Counted from the stretch's first letter, positions 42,330-51,720 are shown. The stretch: DNA of 51,816 nt from Butyricicoccus sp. (GCA_020025755.1 JAHHRO010000011.1:1-51816), one strand, 5' to 3'. The notes: generated from the sequence alone by a model not told the origin. Numbers and translations are program-made.

Positions 42330-44354
42330 TTACTGATTGACGCGCTTGAACATCTTATCCAGTTCATAGCGGCTGAGCCGCACCGTGACCGGACGGCCGT
42401 GCGGACAGCAGGTGATTTCAGGATCAGCCAGTACCCGTTCACAAAAGTCCTGCATTTCCTCAGGCGAAGTGTCCATGCCTGCCTTGATGGCGGATTTACA
42501 GGACACCGTATGGATGAGGTCGTCCAGCCGATCGGGTACGGGGACACGGTTGTTCATGAGTTTGTCTGCCATTTCGGCTACCGTTTCGGGGATCACCGCA
42601 CTGTCCAGATAAGCAGGTACTGCGCGGACGGCAAAGCTGTTCTGTCCGAATGGGTCGATCTCAAAGCCGATCTTTCGGATCTCGTCCAGCTGTTCGGTCA
42701 GTGCGGCATATTCTGCTGGTGTTACCTCGCAGATAACAGGAGACAGCAGCCCCTGCTTGGGGAGATCCACCTCTTTGCGCAGACGATTGAAGATCATGCG
42801 CTCATGTGCCGCATGCTTATCAATGAGCAGGATACCCTTTTCATCCTCTGCGATGATATAGGTGCGGAATGCCTCGCCCAAAACACGCACAGCACTTTGC
42901 ACGGTTTGTGGCGGCTCCGGATCGGATCGGGCAGGTGCGGCGGATTCTTTTTGCGGTGCGACCTGCGGCAGATAGTCCCAGCCCAGCTTGTGTTCTTCTT
43001 CCTCGAAATCATCTGCATCAACATAGGGTTTTTTGACCCGATTTTGATGCAGCGGCATTGCCTTCTCTGCTTCTGTGTGCAGGGTGCGTACTTTGATGGT
43101 GCGTCCAAGCATCTGATAGCTGTCCACAACAGGATACTTCCCCTTTTTCACTGCCGCCGGATCGCTTGCCTGCTCTGCCGCCTGCGGCGGTTCTGCCTTG
43201 GGCGGTACAGGGGCTGCCGGCTGTGCTTTGGAAGTCGGGATATCAGGCGTCGCAGATGGTACAGCGGCTTCCTCTTTGGGAAGCGCAAGTGTCTGCTGCT
43301 GTGCGCTCACGGTATCCTGACGCGTGGGACGCTTGTCCGCTGCACGGATCTCGGGGACATTATCGGTTTGCTCGAGTGCATTTTTGCATGCGATATATAC
43401 GCTGTCAAACACATTCTTTTCCTGCGCGAATTTGACCTCTGTTTTTGCCGGATGAACATTGACATCGACCAGATGCAGTGGAAGCGTTAAGAAAATCGCG
43501 CCTGACGGGTATTTTCCCGTAATGATTTGATTGCGGTAGGCTTCCTCGAGTGCTGCCTGCATGACGCGCGACTTGACATAGCGTCCGTTGACAAAGAAAT
43601 GCTGCATGGAGCGGTTGGGTCGTCCGGCGTGCGGCTTTGTGATATAGCCCCATGCAGAGACCTGCTCCCGTGAGAATTTGGGCACTTCAATGAGATTTGC
43701 TGTCATTTCCTTTCCAAATACCGAAAATACGGGGGCAATCAGCTTTCCGTTCCCCGCGGTTGCAAACACCTGCCGCCCGTCACGGATCATGGTGAAGGCG
43801 ATTTCCGGATGAGACATTGCGGCGTGTTCCACAACGCTGATGACATAACCGGCTTCCGTAAAATCTTTACGCAGGAATTTCATGCGAGCGGGTGTGTTAA
43901 AAAACAGATCCCGAATGATCATCGTTGTGCCTGTCACGCATCCGGCTTCTTCCTGCTCTGTGATTACGCCTGCTTCCAGATGCAGGTGCAGACCGGCAAG
44001 GGTCTCTGCCTGCTTGGTAAAGAGATCGATCCGCGAAACGGAGGCGATTGCCGCGAGTGCTTCTCCTCGGAATCCTAATGTACCGATGGCAGCGAGGTCT
44101 TCTTCTGTCCGCAGCTTGCTGGTTGCATGGCGGCGGAATGCGATGGGCGCATCTTCAGCCGCCATACCGCAGCCATTGTCCGCAATGCGCAGGTAGGAGA
44201 TGCCGCCGTGTTCGATTTCTATTGTGATTTGGGTTGCGTGTGCATCGATCGCATTTTCGATCAATTCCTTGGCAACCGAAGCCGGACGTTCTACCACTTC
44301 TCCTGCCGCGATCAAATCGGCAAGATGGCTGGATAATTCATGAATGATTGGCAT
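42330..44354 (-). CDS. mutL: DNA mismatch repair protein MutL
   Basis: The ATPase that couples mismatch recognition by MutS to strand incision. 674 residues. GHKL ATPase motifs ELIENAIDAHA, IADNGCGM and GTLGFRGEAL lie within the first 110 residues. A Pro/Ala-rich linker spans about 345-430. The C-terminal dimer/endonuclease domain has DKHAAHERMIF (a variant of DQHAxxExxxxE) and ends with CPHGRP. E. coli-type MutH is not present, so the nicking function likely lies in MutL itself, although the last Glu of its main motif is not conserved. Confidence 0.95.
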   Translation of the reverse strand: MPIIHELSSHLADLIAAGEVVERPASVAKELIENAIDAHATQITIEIEHGGISYLRIADNGCGMAAEDAPIAFRRHATSKLRTEEDLAAIGTLGFRGEALAAIASVSRIDLFTKQAETLAGLHLHLEAGVITEQEEAGCVTGTTMIIRDLFFNTPARMKFLRKDFTEAGYVISVVEHAAMSHPEIAFTMIRDGRQVFATAGNGKLIAPVFSVFGKEMTANLIEVPKFSREQVSAWGYITKPHAGRPNRSMQHFFVNGRYVKSRVMQAALEEAYRNQIITGKYPSGAIFLTLPLHLVDVNVHPAKTEVKFAQEKNVFDSVYIACKNALEQTDNVPEIRAADKRPTRQDTVSAQQQTLALPKEEAAVPSATPDIPTSKAQPAAPVPPKAEPPQAAEQASDPAAVKKGKYPVVDSYQMLGRTIKVRTLHTEAEKAMPLHQNRVKKPYVDADDFEEEEHKLGWDYLPQVAPQKESAAPARSDPEPPQTVQSAVRVLGEAFRTYIIAEDEKGILLIDKHAAHERMIFNRLRKEVDLPKQGLLSPVICEVTPAEYAALTEQLDEIRKIGFEIDPFGQNSFAVRAVPAYLDSAVIPETVAEMADKLMNNRVPVPDRLDDLIHTVSCKSAIKAGMDTSPEEMQDFCERVLADPEITCCPHGRPVTVRLSRYELDKMFKRVNQ

Positions 44355-44377
44355 AGCAATCTACCTCCTTTCTATCG

Positions 44378-46969
44378 TCAATGCAGCATTTGCTGAAGTT
44401 CATGCAGTGCGGTCAGGGCTTCGATGGGGGTCATCGTGTCGAGCTGGAGGGCACGCAGACGATCCGCGAGTGCTTCCAGTCCGAGGTCTACCATGGAAAT
44501 CTGGTTATCGTCGGGCTGGGGATTGCCTGTCCCCACCAGTACAGGGGTATTGGTCTCGAGATCGGCAAGGATCTGCTTGGCGCGCTTGATTACGGGCGTT
44601 GGGACACCGGCAAGTTTCGCAACCTCTATGCCATAGCTGTCGTCCGCGCCGCCGCGAATGATCTTGCGCAAGAATGTGATATCATCGCCGCGCTTTTTGA
44701 CGGCAATGTTATAGTTTTTGATACCGTCCATGAGCTGTTCCAGCGCGGTCAGTTCGTGGTAATGGGTCGCGAACAGGGTACGCGCACCCAGACGCTTTTT
44801 ATCTGCCACATATTCGACAACGGCACGCGCGATGGACATACCATCATAGGTGGATGTACCGCGCCCGATCTCGTCAAGGATCAGCAGGCTGTTGTGTGTT
44901 GCGCCGCGCAGGATCTCGGCAACCTCGCTCATTTCCACCATAAAGGTCGATTGACCGCTTGCCAGATCATCCGATGCGCCCACGCGTGTGAAGATCCGGT
45001 CTACAATTCCAATGCGTGCTGCGGATGCCGGAACAAAGGAGCCCATCTGGGCAAGGATCGTAATGAGTGCGACCTGCCGCATATAAGTGGACTTACCTGC
45101 CATATTGGGACCGGTAATGATGGCGGTACGGTTTTCCATCTGGTCGAGCATGGTGTCATTGGGAATGAACATCGTGCCGCGCAGCATTTTCTCTACGACC
45201 GGATGACGACCATCTCGAATTTCAATGCGTCCGGAGAGATCGACCTCGGGGCATACATAATGCTCATCGGCGGCAAGGTCACTGAGCGCAACCAGTACAT
45301 CAACATGAGAGAGTGCGTGCGCAGTCCGCTGGACACGGTGTACCTGACCTGCGATCTCCTCGCGCACGGCACAGAACAGTTCATATTCCAAGGAAACCAG
45401 ATGCTCCTGTGCCCCCAGTACCTGCCCCTCAAGCTGCTTGAGTTCCTCTGTGATATAGCGTTCACAGTTTGCAAGCGTCTGCTTGCGGATATAATGTGCC
45501 GGCACGGCATCCAGATTGGTCTTGGTCACTTCCAGATAATAGCCGAATACACGGTTGTAACCGATCTTGAGGGTCTTGATACCCGTTGCCTCGCGCTCAC
45601 GCTGTTCGATCTCTGCGATCTTGCCCTTGCCGCCCGAGGCAAGTTCGCGCAGTTCGTCGATCTCAGGACGGAAGCCGGCACGGATGATGCCGCCCTCACG
45701 CACGGAAACAGGCGGTTCGTCTACGATGGCAGCGGCGATCAGCTGACAGGCATCTTCGAGCGGGTCGATGCGTGTATTGAGCTCCTGCATGAGTGGTGCT
45801 TCCACCTCAGCCAGATTTTCCTTGAGCTGCGGCAGCGTAGAGAGTGAGGTTTGCAGGGCGCGCAGATCGCGGCAGTTTGCCGTGCCATAGACGACGCGAC
45901 CGATCAATCGTTCCATATCGAACATCTGTCTGAGATCGTCGCCCAATTCGGCGCGTAAGAGCGGCTCATCGACGAGTTCGGCAATGACCGCTTGACGCTT
46001 TTGAATATGGATCGGGTTGAGCAGCGGCTTTTCCAGCCATTGCCGGATCATGCGCGAGCCCATCGCGGTTTTGGTGCGGTCGATGACCGAGAGCAGTGAG
46101 CCCTTTTTTTCTTTCGTGCGCATGGTTTCGCACAGTTCGAGATTGCGCCGCGCGGTCAGATCAAGTTCCATATACTGTCCATGCTGATAGACCTGCAACA
46201 TATTGAGACTGCCCAGACTGGTTTTCTGGGTCTCCTCCAGATATTGAAGCAATCCACCCAGTGCTTGTAAGACGATCGGGTTTTGATCCAGCCCGTTCTT
46301 TTCATACGCATCCTGCCCAAAGCAGGCGGAAACCTTCTTGGCTGCCTGCTCCTCTGCAAAGTGCTCGGCAGGCAGCGCGGAATAGATGGATTCGATGCGC
46401 TCCCTTAGAAAATCATGTAAAACGGAGTCTTCCGCAGCAGTGCCGCCAAGGAGACATTCGCGCGGCATAAAACGGGCTGTTTCACTGAACAGCTCGCCCA
46501 TACTCTGGGTCAGAACGCCATAGACCTCACCCGTGGAGATATCCGCAAAGCACACACCGGCATTTTGTCCCATTCCATAGATGCAGCACAGGAAATTATT
46601 CCTGTGCTCATCCAGCATGGAGGCTTCGATCACCGTGCCGGGGGTGACCATGCGCACGATATCACGCTTGACCAAGCCCTTGCTGGACTTCGGGTCTTCC
46701 ACCTGCTCACAGATCGCGACCTTGTATCCCTTGCGCACCAGCCGTCCGATATAATTTTCACTCGCGTGATATGGAACGCCGCACATGGGTGCGCGTTCTT
46801 CCTGACCGCAGTCCCTGCCGGTCAGCGTCAGTTCCAGTTCACGGGATACCAGAATGGCATCGTCAAAAAACATCTCGTAAAAATCACCAAGCCGATAAAA
46901 CAAGATATAATCGCGGCACTTCTGCTTGATATCGAAGTACTGCTGCATCATGGGCGTTAATTGTGCCAT
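44378..46969 (-). CDS. mutS: DNA mismatch repair protein MutS
   Basis: Mismatch recognition ATPase. 863 residues, full length. The mismatch-reading N-terminus has YFDIKQKCRDYILFYRLGDFYEMF (Phe-x-Glu equivalent is FYEMF). The ATPase has Walker A GPNMAGKSTYMRQ (about residue 622), STFMVEMSEVA and LILDEIGRGTSTYDG. I use ATG 46969, which follows AAAGGAAA; an extension upstream would overlap miaB in another frame and carries no homology. mutL follows 23 bases later. Confidence 0.95.
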   Translation of the reverse strand: MAQLTPMMQQYFDIKQKCRDYILFYRLGDFYEMFFDDAILVSRELELTLTGRDCGQEERAPMCGVPYHASENYIGRLVRKGYKVAICEQVEDPKSSKGLVKRDIVRMVTPGTVIEASMLDEHRNNFLCCIYGMGQNAGVCFADISTGEVYGVLTQSMGELFSETARFMPRECLLGGTAAEDSVLHDFLRERIESIYSALPAEHFAEEQAAKKVSACFGQDAYEKNGLDQNPIVLQALGGLLQYLEETQKTSLGSLNMLQVYQHGQYMELDLTARRNLELCETMRTKEKKGSLLSVIDRTKTAMGSRMIRQWLEKPLLNPIHIQKRQAVIAELVDEPLLRAELGDDLRQMFDMERLIGRVVYGTANCRDLRALQTSLSTLPQLKENLAEVEAPLMQELNTRIDPLEDACQLIAAAIVDEPPVSVREGGIIRAGFRPEIDELRELASGGKGKIAEIEQREREATGIKTLKIGYNRVFGYYLEVTKTNLDAVPAHYIRKQTLANCERYITEELKQLEGQVLGAQEHLVSLEYELFCAVREEIAGQVHRVQRTAHALSHVDVLVALSDLAADEHYVCPEVDLSGRIEIRDGRHPVVEKMLRGTMFIPNDTMLDQMENRTAIITGPNMAGKSTYMRQVALITILAQMGSFVPASAARIGIVDRIFTRVGASDDLASGQSTFMVEMSEVAEILRGATHNSLLILDEIGRGTSTYDGMSIARAVVEYVADKKRLGARTLFATHYHELTALEQLMDGIKNYNIAVKKRGDDITFLRKIIRGGADDSYGIEVAKLAGVPTPVIKRAKQILADLETNTPVLVGTGNPQPDDNQISMVDLGLEALADRLRALQLDTMTPIEALTALHELQQMLH

Positions 46970-46995
46970 GGAGTTTCCTTTCTGTGTCGTTTTGT

Positions 46996-48423
46996 TTATA
47001 TGCTTCTGCCAAACAGACAGCGCAGCGAGGTCTTTTCGATCTCGACCTCTGCAAATGTTCCGATCTCGAGATTGTCCCCTGCACAGCAGACGAGCAGTCC
47101 ACCCTCTGTGCGTGCAGTCAGGGGATACGCAGTCCCCTTGCTGTGTCCATCGACCAAAACGCGCAGACGTTTTCCGGCGTAAGCATCCTGACGCGCCTGC
47201 ACGCATGCATCCTGCGTTTTGAGCAGCCGTTCAAAGCGTGCCTGCTTGACTGCATGCGGTGTGTCGTCTTCCATCTTTGCCGCCGGCGTACCGCTTCGCT
47301 TGGAGTAAAGGAAGGTAAACAGCATATCAAAGCCGACTTCCTCCACAAGCTTGCGGGTCTGTTCAAAATCTTCCTCAGTTTCGCCTGGGAAACCAACGAT
47401 GATATCACTAGACAGCGTGATATCCGGCATTTTTTCGCGAGCGTATGCGATGAGTCCGCGATAGTGGTCTGCGGTATAGCCGCGGTTCATGCGCCGCAGG
47501 ATGGTGTCGCTGCCCGACTGAAACGGCAGATGCAGCTGCTTTGCCACCTTGTCACAGCGTGCCATCGTGTCAAACAGCTTATGGGAAGCATCCTTCGGGT
47601 GGCTTGTCATAAAGCGGATGAGGAAATCTCCCGAAACAGCATTGAGCTTTTCAAGCAGATCGGAAAAGTCGATCTGTTCCTCGAGATCCTTGCCATAGGA
47701 ATTTACATTTTGTCCAAGCAGGGTAATATCCTTGTAGCCCTCGGAAACGAGTTGTTCCAGTTCCCTCACGATATCTGCGGAAGCGCGACTTCTCTCGCGA
47801 CCGCGTACATAGGGAACGATGCAGTAGGTACAGAAATTATTGCAGCCATACATGATGGACAGCCAAGCCTTCGTGCCGCCATCACGCAGAACGGGCAGTC
47901 CCTCTGCGATATAGCCGGAGGCATCACCGGTGGTATCAAAGATACGCTGATCCCCTGTCAGACTGCGATAAAGCAGTTCAGGAAAACGCCAAAGGGCGTG
48001 CGTACCGAATACCAGATCGACCTGCGGATAGCTTTTTTTAATTTTCTCAGGAATATGCTCCTGCTGTACCATGCAGCCGCACAGACAAATGGTCACATCA
48101 GGACGCGCCTTTTTGAGATGAGAAAGCGCACCGACATTTCCAAGGGCGCGGCTTTCTGCGTGCTCACGGACTGCGCAGGTATTGATTACGATGACATCGG
48201 CATCTTCTGCGCGATCGGCTGGTTCATAGCCCATTTCCTCGAGCATTCCGGCGATCTGCTGGGTGTCCGCTTCGTTTTGCTGACAGCCAAAGGTCTGGGT
48301 AAATGCGCGGAGTGGGTGTCCGTATGCCTGCGCCTTTTCTGCGGTCATCTTGGAGATGAACTGCATATATTCATACTGATGCGCGATCTGTTCTTGTGTG
48401 ACGATTGTTTTTTGATTGGACAT
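46996..48423 (-). CDS. miaB: tRNA-2-methylthio-N6-dimethylallyladenosine synthase
   Basis: Radical SAM methylthiotransferase that turns i6A37 into ms2i6A37. 475 residues. The N-terminal methylthiotransferase domain has FGCQQNEAD, NTCAVREHAESR and CLCGCMVQ (three cluster Cys). The radical SAM core has GCNNFCTYCIVPYVRG (CxxxCxxC). The C-terminal TRAM domain recognises RNA. Its substrate-maker MiaA is three genes downstream. The start at 48423 leaves 18 bases after the DUF2344 gene. Confidence 0.95.
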   Translation of the reverse strand: MSNQKTIVTQEQIAHQYEYMQFISKMTAEKAQAYGHPLRAFTQTFGCQQNEADTQQIAGMLEEMGYEPADRAEDADVIVINTCAVREHAESRALGNVGALSHLKKARPDVTICLCGCMVQQEHIPEKIKKSYPQVDLVFGTHALWRFPELLYRSLTGDQRIFDTTGDASGYIAEGLPVLRDGGTKAWLSIMYGCNNFCTYCIVPYVRGRERSRASADIVRELEQLVSEGYKDITLLGQNVNSYGKDLEEQIDFSDLLEKLNAVSGDFLIRFMTSHPKDASHKLFDTMARCDKVAKQLHLPFQSGSDTILRRMNRGYTADHYRGLIAYAREKMPDITLSSDIIVGFPGETEEDFEQTRKLVEEVGFDMLFTFLYSKRSGTPAAKMEDDTPHAVKQARFERLLKTQDACVQARQDAYAGKRLRVLVDGHSKGTAYPLTARTEGGLLVCCAGDNLEIGTFAEVEIEKTSLRCLFGRSI

Positions 48424-48441
48424 CGGGATTCCCTTTCTGAA

Positions 48442-49110
48442 TCAGCGAAACGCCTGCATTTTTTCGTTGTATACACACATACGATGATATGCAGTGCCTT
48501 GTATGGTATATTGCGGTAGATATTGTTCTACGGCACGGGTCAGGTATTCCGGACTCATGTTATTGTTGCCTGCTGCCGTGATTGCTTCCACGATCACCTG
48601 ATTATCCTGCTTTGTCAAATGCACTTCGGTCAGGAAGTCACGCATGTTGACCAGCTTTTCGCCGCGCTTGGAACGCTTTACGATCTCGATGGTATCACGG
48701 GAGAACAGTTCGGAAACATCCTTTACAAAGTCTTCGGGCACACTGCCTGCAAAAGACCAAGTGACACGGTATTTGGACCATGCGATATCACGCAGGGGCA
48801 TGCCGCCATCGGAGAGCGGATAGATCTCGATCGCGCGCAGTCCCTCAGGAAAAACTGCGTTGAGTGCATCCACTGCGTTGACAGGCACGGACTCACTCAA
48901 CAGATTGAAGTCCAGCAGTTCCCATTCTCCAGAATATCCGGTCGAGAGCGGAAGTGCGACGGATACATAGGCATGCTGATTAAAGCCCTCAGTAAACCAA
49001 AGCGGCATTTCGCAGCGAGCCATAGAACGCTGCATTGCATGCATCAGATCGAGATGAGAGATATATTTGGCACGTCCCTCTTTTGCAAATTTCATACGAG
49101 CCTTAAACAC
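48442..49110 (-). CDS. TIGR03936 family radical-SAM-associated protein (DUF2344)
   Basis: 222 residues. Members occur fused to, or directly behind, TIGR03960-type radical SAM proteins. The signature FAKEGRAKYISHLDLMHAMQRSMAR opens it and GFNQHAYVSVALPLSTGYSGE follows. Molecular role unknown; a part in RNA or ribosome modification has been suggested by association with RNase E/G genes. The start overlaps the upstream gene by 8 bases, so production is tightly coupled. It ends 18 bases before miaB. Confidence 0.88.
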   Translation of the reverse strand: MFKARMKFAKEGRAKYISHLDLMHAMQRSMARCEMPLWFTEGFNQHAYVSVALPLSTGYSGEWELLDFNLLSESVPVNAVDALNAVFPEGLRAIEIYPLSDGGMPLRDIAWSKYRVTWSFAGSVPEDFVKDVSELFSRDTIEIVKRSKRGEKLVNMRDFLTEVHLTKQDNQVIVEAITAAGNNNMSPEYLTRAVEQYLPQYTIQGTAYHRMCVYNEKMQAFR

Positions 49111-50941
49111 AGCATTTGCCTCCTTCCAGCAGACGATTGGAGCCGCAGCCGGAACACTGCTTCATGCAGTCCGCTGTGATGGCAGCTTCACGCGATCGTA
49201 TCCATTCACGCTTCAGGTGTTCCTTGGTCGTGCCGCATCCGATATGATCCCACGGGAACACTTCATCGAGCGGACGCTGACGGCAGGCATAGAATGTCGG
49301 ATCGAGTCCGCAGTCTGCGAAGGCTTCCTGCCACTTTTCATAGGAGAAGCATTGATCCCAGCCATCGAACTTACAACCATTCTTCCATGCTGTATAGATG
49401 GCTTTGCCCTGACGGCGATCACCGCGCGCGATGACACCCTCCATCACAGAGGTCTGTGCATCGTGCCAGTTGTAGGTGACATTCTTGGTTTTCATGATGA
49501 CCTTCATATAGGCTTGCTTGCCGCGCAGCATTTCCAGAGAATTCTGTGCATCCCACTGGAATGGGGTCTGCGGTTTGGGCACGAAGCAGGAAGCAGAAGC
49601 GGTGATCTTGACGCCGCGCTGCCGGTTATCGGTATTGACGCGCCAGCAATATGCCACTTTTTTGCAGATCTCCGCAATGCCGTCAAGGTCTTCCGAGGTC
49701 TCGGTTGGCAGCCCCATCATAAAGTATAGCTTGACATTGTTCCAGCCGCCCTTGAATGCGATCTCACAGGCGTTGAGTACATCGTCCTCGGTAATGTTTT
49801 TATTGATGACATCACGCAGACGCTGTGTGCCTGCCTCACATGCAAAGGTCAGACCGCTTTTACGCACCTTCTGTACGCGCTGCATCAGTTCCGAGCTGAA
49901 GCTGTCCGCACGCAGGGACGGTAAGGAAAGGCTGATATGGCGCGGCTCACAGTAATCGAGCATACATTCGGTGAGTTCTCCCAGTTCGCCGTAGTCACTG
50001 GTCGAAAGAGAGGACAAAGAAATTTCCTCGTAGCCGGAATTTTTGAGTACAGCTTCTGCCTGACGCATCAGAGTTTCCTTGGACTTGCGGCGCAGTGGAC
50101 GGTAGGTGTGCCCTGCCTGACAGAATCGGCAGCCGCGCGGACAGCCGCGGAACAGCTCGATCATGGCACGGTCAAATACGATATCCGTTGACGGAACGAC
50201 AAAGTATTCCGGATAGTACATGGTGTCCAAATCCTGCACGATGCGCTTTTGGACAAATGCAGGCGCACCGGATTTCGGGGTATATTCCTTGATGGTCCCA
50301 TCCTCGTTATAGGAAACCTCATAGAGTGACGGAACATACATGCCCTGGATCTGAGCTGCCTCGATCAGGAATTCCTGCTTGGTCATCCCCTCACGACGTG
50401 CGCGCAGATACAGGCTTGTCAGATCGAGCATGATCTCCTCGCCATCTCCGATCATAAACAGGTCGATAAAGTCGCAGAGCGGCTCGGGGTTATAGGCGCA
50501 CGGACCGCCTGCCACCACGAGATTTTTGAGCGAGGTACGATCCTTTGCGAGTACGGGCACGCCGCCAAGATCGAGCATATTGAGAATATTGGTAAAAGAC
50601 AACTCATATTGCAGGGTAAATGCAATGATATCAAAGTCAGATAAGGGATCTCCGCTTTCCAAGCCATAGAGCGGAATGGATGCCTGACGCATTTCCGCCT
50701 CCATATCGATCCATGGTGCAAAGACGCGCTCACACCAGATATTTTTCTGATCGTTGAGCAGCCCGTACAGGATACGGGAACCAAGGTGAGACATTCCGAC
50801 TTCATAGACATCTGGGAAGCAGAATGCGAAACGTAAATCAATGTTGTTTTTATCTTTGGTGACAGATCCCCATTCTCCGCCAACATAGCGTGCAGGTTTT
50901 TGCACGCGCGGCAGGATCTGTTCCAGAGCAGAATGCAGCAT
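49103..50941 (-). CDS. TIGR03960 family B12-binding-domain radical SAM protein
   Basis: 612 residues, member of a conserved but unassigned radical SAM family. N-terminal B12-binding-like fold (YVGGEWGSVTKD, FPDVYEVGMSHLG), then radical SAM core with CPRGCRFCQAG near residue 275 (CxxxCxxC) and GLTFACEAGTQRLRD. The C-terminal region carries further cysteines (CMKQCSGCG, CC at the end). In many Firmicutes it precedes DUF2344, rng and rplU; here the ribonuclease and ribosomal genes are missing and miaB follows. First gene of the long minus-strand series; a strong promoter lies about 30 bases ahead. Confidence 0.9.
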   Translation of the reverse strand: MLHSALEQILPRVQKPARYVGGEWGSVTKDKNNIDLRFAFCFPDVYEVGMSHLGSRILYGLLNDQKNIWCERVFAPWIDMEAEMRQASIPLYGLESGDPLSDFDIIAFTLQYELSFTNILNMLDLGGVPVLAKDRTSLKNLVVAGGPCAYNPEPLCDFIDLFMIGDGEEIMLDLTSLYLRARREGMTKQEFLIEAAQIQGMYVPSLYEVSYNEDGTIKEYTPKSGAPAFVQKRIVQDLDTMYYPEYFVVPSTDIVFDRAMIELFRGCPRGCRFCQAGHTYRPLRRKSKETLMRQAEAVLKNSGYEEISLSSLSTSDYGELGELTECMLDYCEPRHISLSLPSLRADSFSSELMQRVQKVRKSGLTFACEAGTQRLRDVINKNITEDDVLNACEIAFKGGWNNVKLYFMMGLPTETSEDLDGIAEICKKVAYCWRVNTDNRQRGVKITASASCFVPKPQTPFQWDAQNSLEMLRGKQAYMKVIMKTKNVTYNWHDAQTSVMEGVIARGDRRQGKAIYTAWKNGCKFDGWDQCFSYEKWQEAFADCGLDPTFYACRQRPLDEVFPWDHIGCGTTKEHLKREWIRSREAAITADCMKQCSGCGSNRLLEGGKCCV

Positions 50942-50970
50942 GATAGCCCTCCATTTCGTATACAGAATTT

Positions 50971-50999
50971 ATTATATACTGTTTTTGTTTTTTTTGCAA
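50971..50999 (-). promoter_or_regulatory. promoter for the radical-SAM-to-ileS series
   Basis: On the minus strand, TTGCAA (50999-50994), a 17-base spacer and TATAAT (50976-50971), about 30 bases before the TIGR03960 start. Confidence 0.8.
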
Positions 51000-51084
51000 A
51001 CAAGAATTGCGGTATCTCATTGTTTTGCGCGGTTTTCACAAACAATCCTGCGTAAAACGACCGTCCAAGTTACGCAGAAAACAC

Positions 51085-51121
51085 AAAAAATCACCGAAGG
51101 AGGACTCCCACAGTGACTTTT
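51085..51121 (-). terminator. terminator after the ArsR-family gene
   Basis: On the minus strand, AAAAGTCAC pairs with GTGATTTT with one bulged G, and the inner part folds as GGGAG-TC-CTCC. A T-run follows. Confidence 0.55.
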
Positions 51122-51134
51122 ATTTTTGGAAGAT

Positions 51135-51509
51135 TCAGGCTGGATCGGCAGGCTCCTGTACATGTTCAAAGCCATGCCGCAGGATGGTTTCGATATGCCC
51201 ATCTGACAAATGATAATAGACCGTCTTCCCCTCCTTGCGGTTGGAGACCAGACGCGCTTCCTTCAAAAAGCGCAGCTGATGGGAGATCGCAGATTGTGTC
51301 ATGCCCAAAAGCTCGGCGATATCGCAGACGCACAGCTCATGGATCGCCAGCGCGGACAGGATGCGCAGTCGTGTTTTATCAGAGAATGCCTTAAAGAAAT
51401 CAGATGCGGACAGGGTCACCTGCTCCTCTGGCATACGGCATTGTACGTTTTGCAGGATATTGCAGTGCACACAGTTTTGTTCACAGCATACAAGGGGTTC
51501 TTTTTCCAT
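51135..51509 (-). CDS. ArsR/SmtB family metal-sensing repressor, CadC-like
   Basis: A winged-helix dimeric repressor that leaves DNA when it binds metal. 124 residues. It has a Cys-rich N-terminus (C8, C9, C13, C16, C24) and the helix motif ELCVCD (C60, C62), the site used by CadC for Cd/Pb. It also has DGH...HVQE at the C-terminus, which fits the alpha-5 zinc site spacing DxHx10HxxE. The recognition helix is MTQSAISHQLRFLKEARLV. I use ATG 51509 after GAGGTG; an upstream GTG overlaps that site. No transporter target is in the window, so the regulated gene may be elsewhere or beyond the right edge. Confidence 0.9.
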   Translation of the reverse strand: MEKEPLVCCEQNCVHCNILQNVQCRMPEEQVTLSASDFFKAFSDKTRLRILSALAIHELCVCDIAELLGMTQSAISHQLRFLKEARLVSNRKEGKTVYYHLSDGHIETILRHGFEHVQEPADPA

Positions 51510-51556
51510 GGATCTTGTCACCTCACACGGTGGATTTTATCAAACTTGGTATTTTT

Positions 51557-51585
51557 ATTATACACCATCCTCGATGATTTTCCAA
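51557..51585 (-). promoter_or_regulatory. promoter for the ArsR-family gene
   Basis: On the minus strand, TTGGAA (51585-51580), a 17-base spacer and TATAAT (51562-51557). Confidence 0.75.
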
Positions 51586-51631
51586 AATGTTTCTGTATGA
51601 AAATTGCAGGAACTGCTCTGCTATAAAATGA

Positions 51632-51647
51632 TTTGCTTCAAAGCAAA
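51632..51647. repeat. copy 2 of the TTTGCTTCAAAGCAAA palindromic repeat
   Basis: A perfect 7-bp inverted repeat with a 2-base centre, preceded by GCTATAAAATGA and followed by GAG. Copy 3 lies 65 bases further on. Confidence 0.65.
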
Positions 51648-51696
51648 GAGGAATGTTTTTGGAACGTCCGTAGGATTTTTCTTTCTGCTAAAAGAA

Positions 51697-51712
51697 TTTG
51701 CTTCAAAGCAAA
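51697..51712. repeat. copy 3 of the TTTGCTTCAAAGCAAA palindromic repeat
   Basis: Identical 16-base palindrome, preceded by GCTAAAAGAA and followed by GAGTAACG. The flanks resemble copy 2, so the repeat unit is longer than the palindrome. Confidence 0.65.
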
Positions 51713-51720
51713 GAGTAACG

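Noticed and set aside
44381..45847. Long plus-strand frame across mutS
   Set aside because: Antisense shadow of mutS with no ribosome site or recognisable domain.
46963..48519. Long plus-strand frame across miaB
   Set aside because: Antisense shadow of miaB; composition unlike a real protein.
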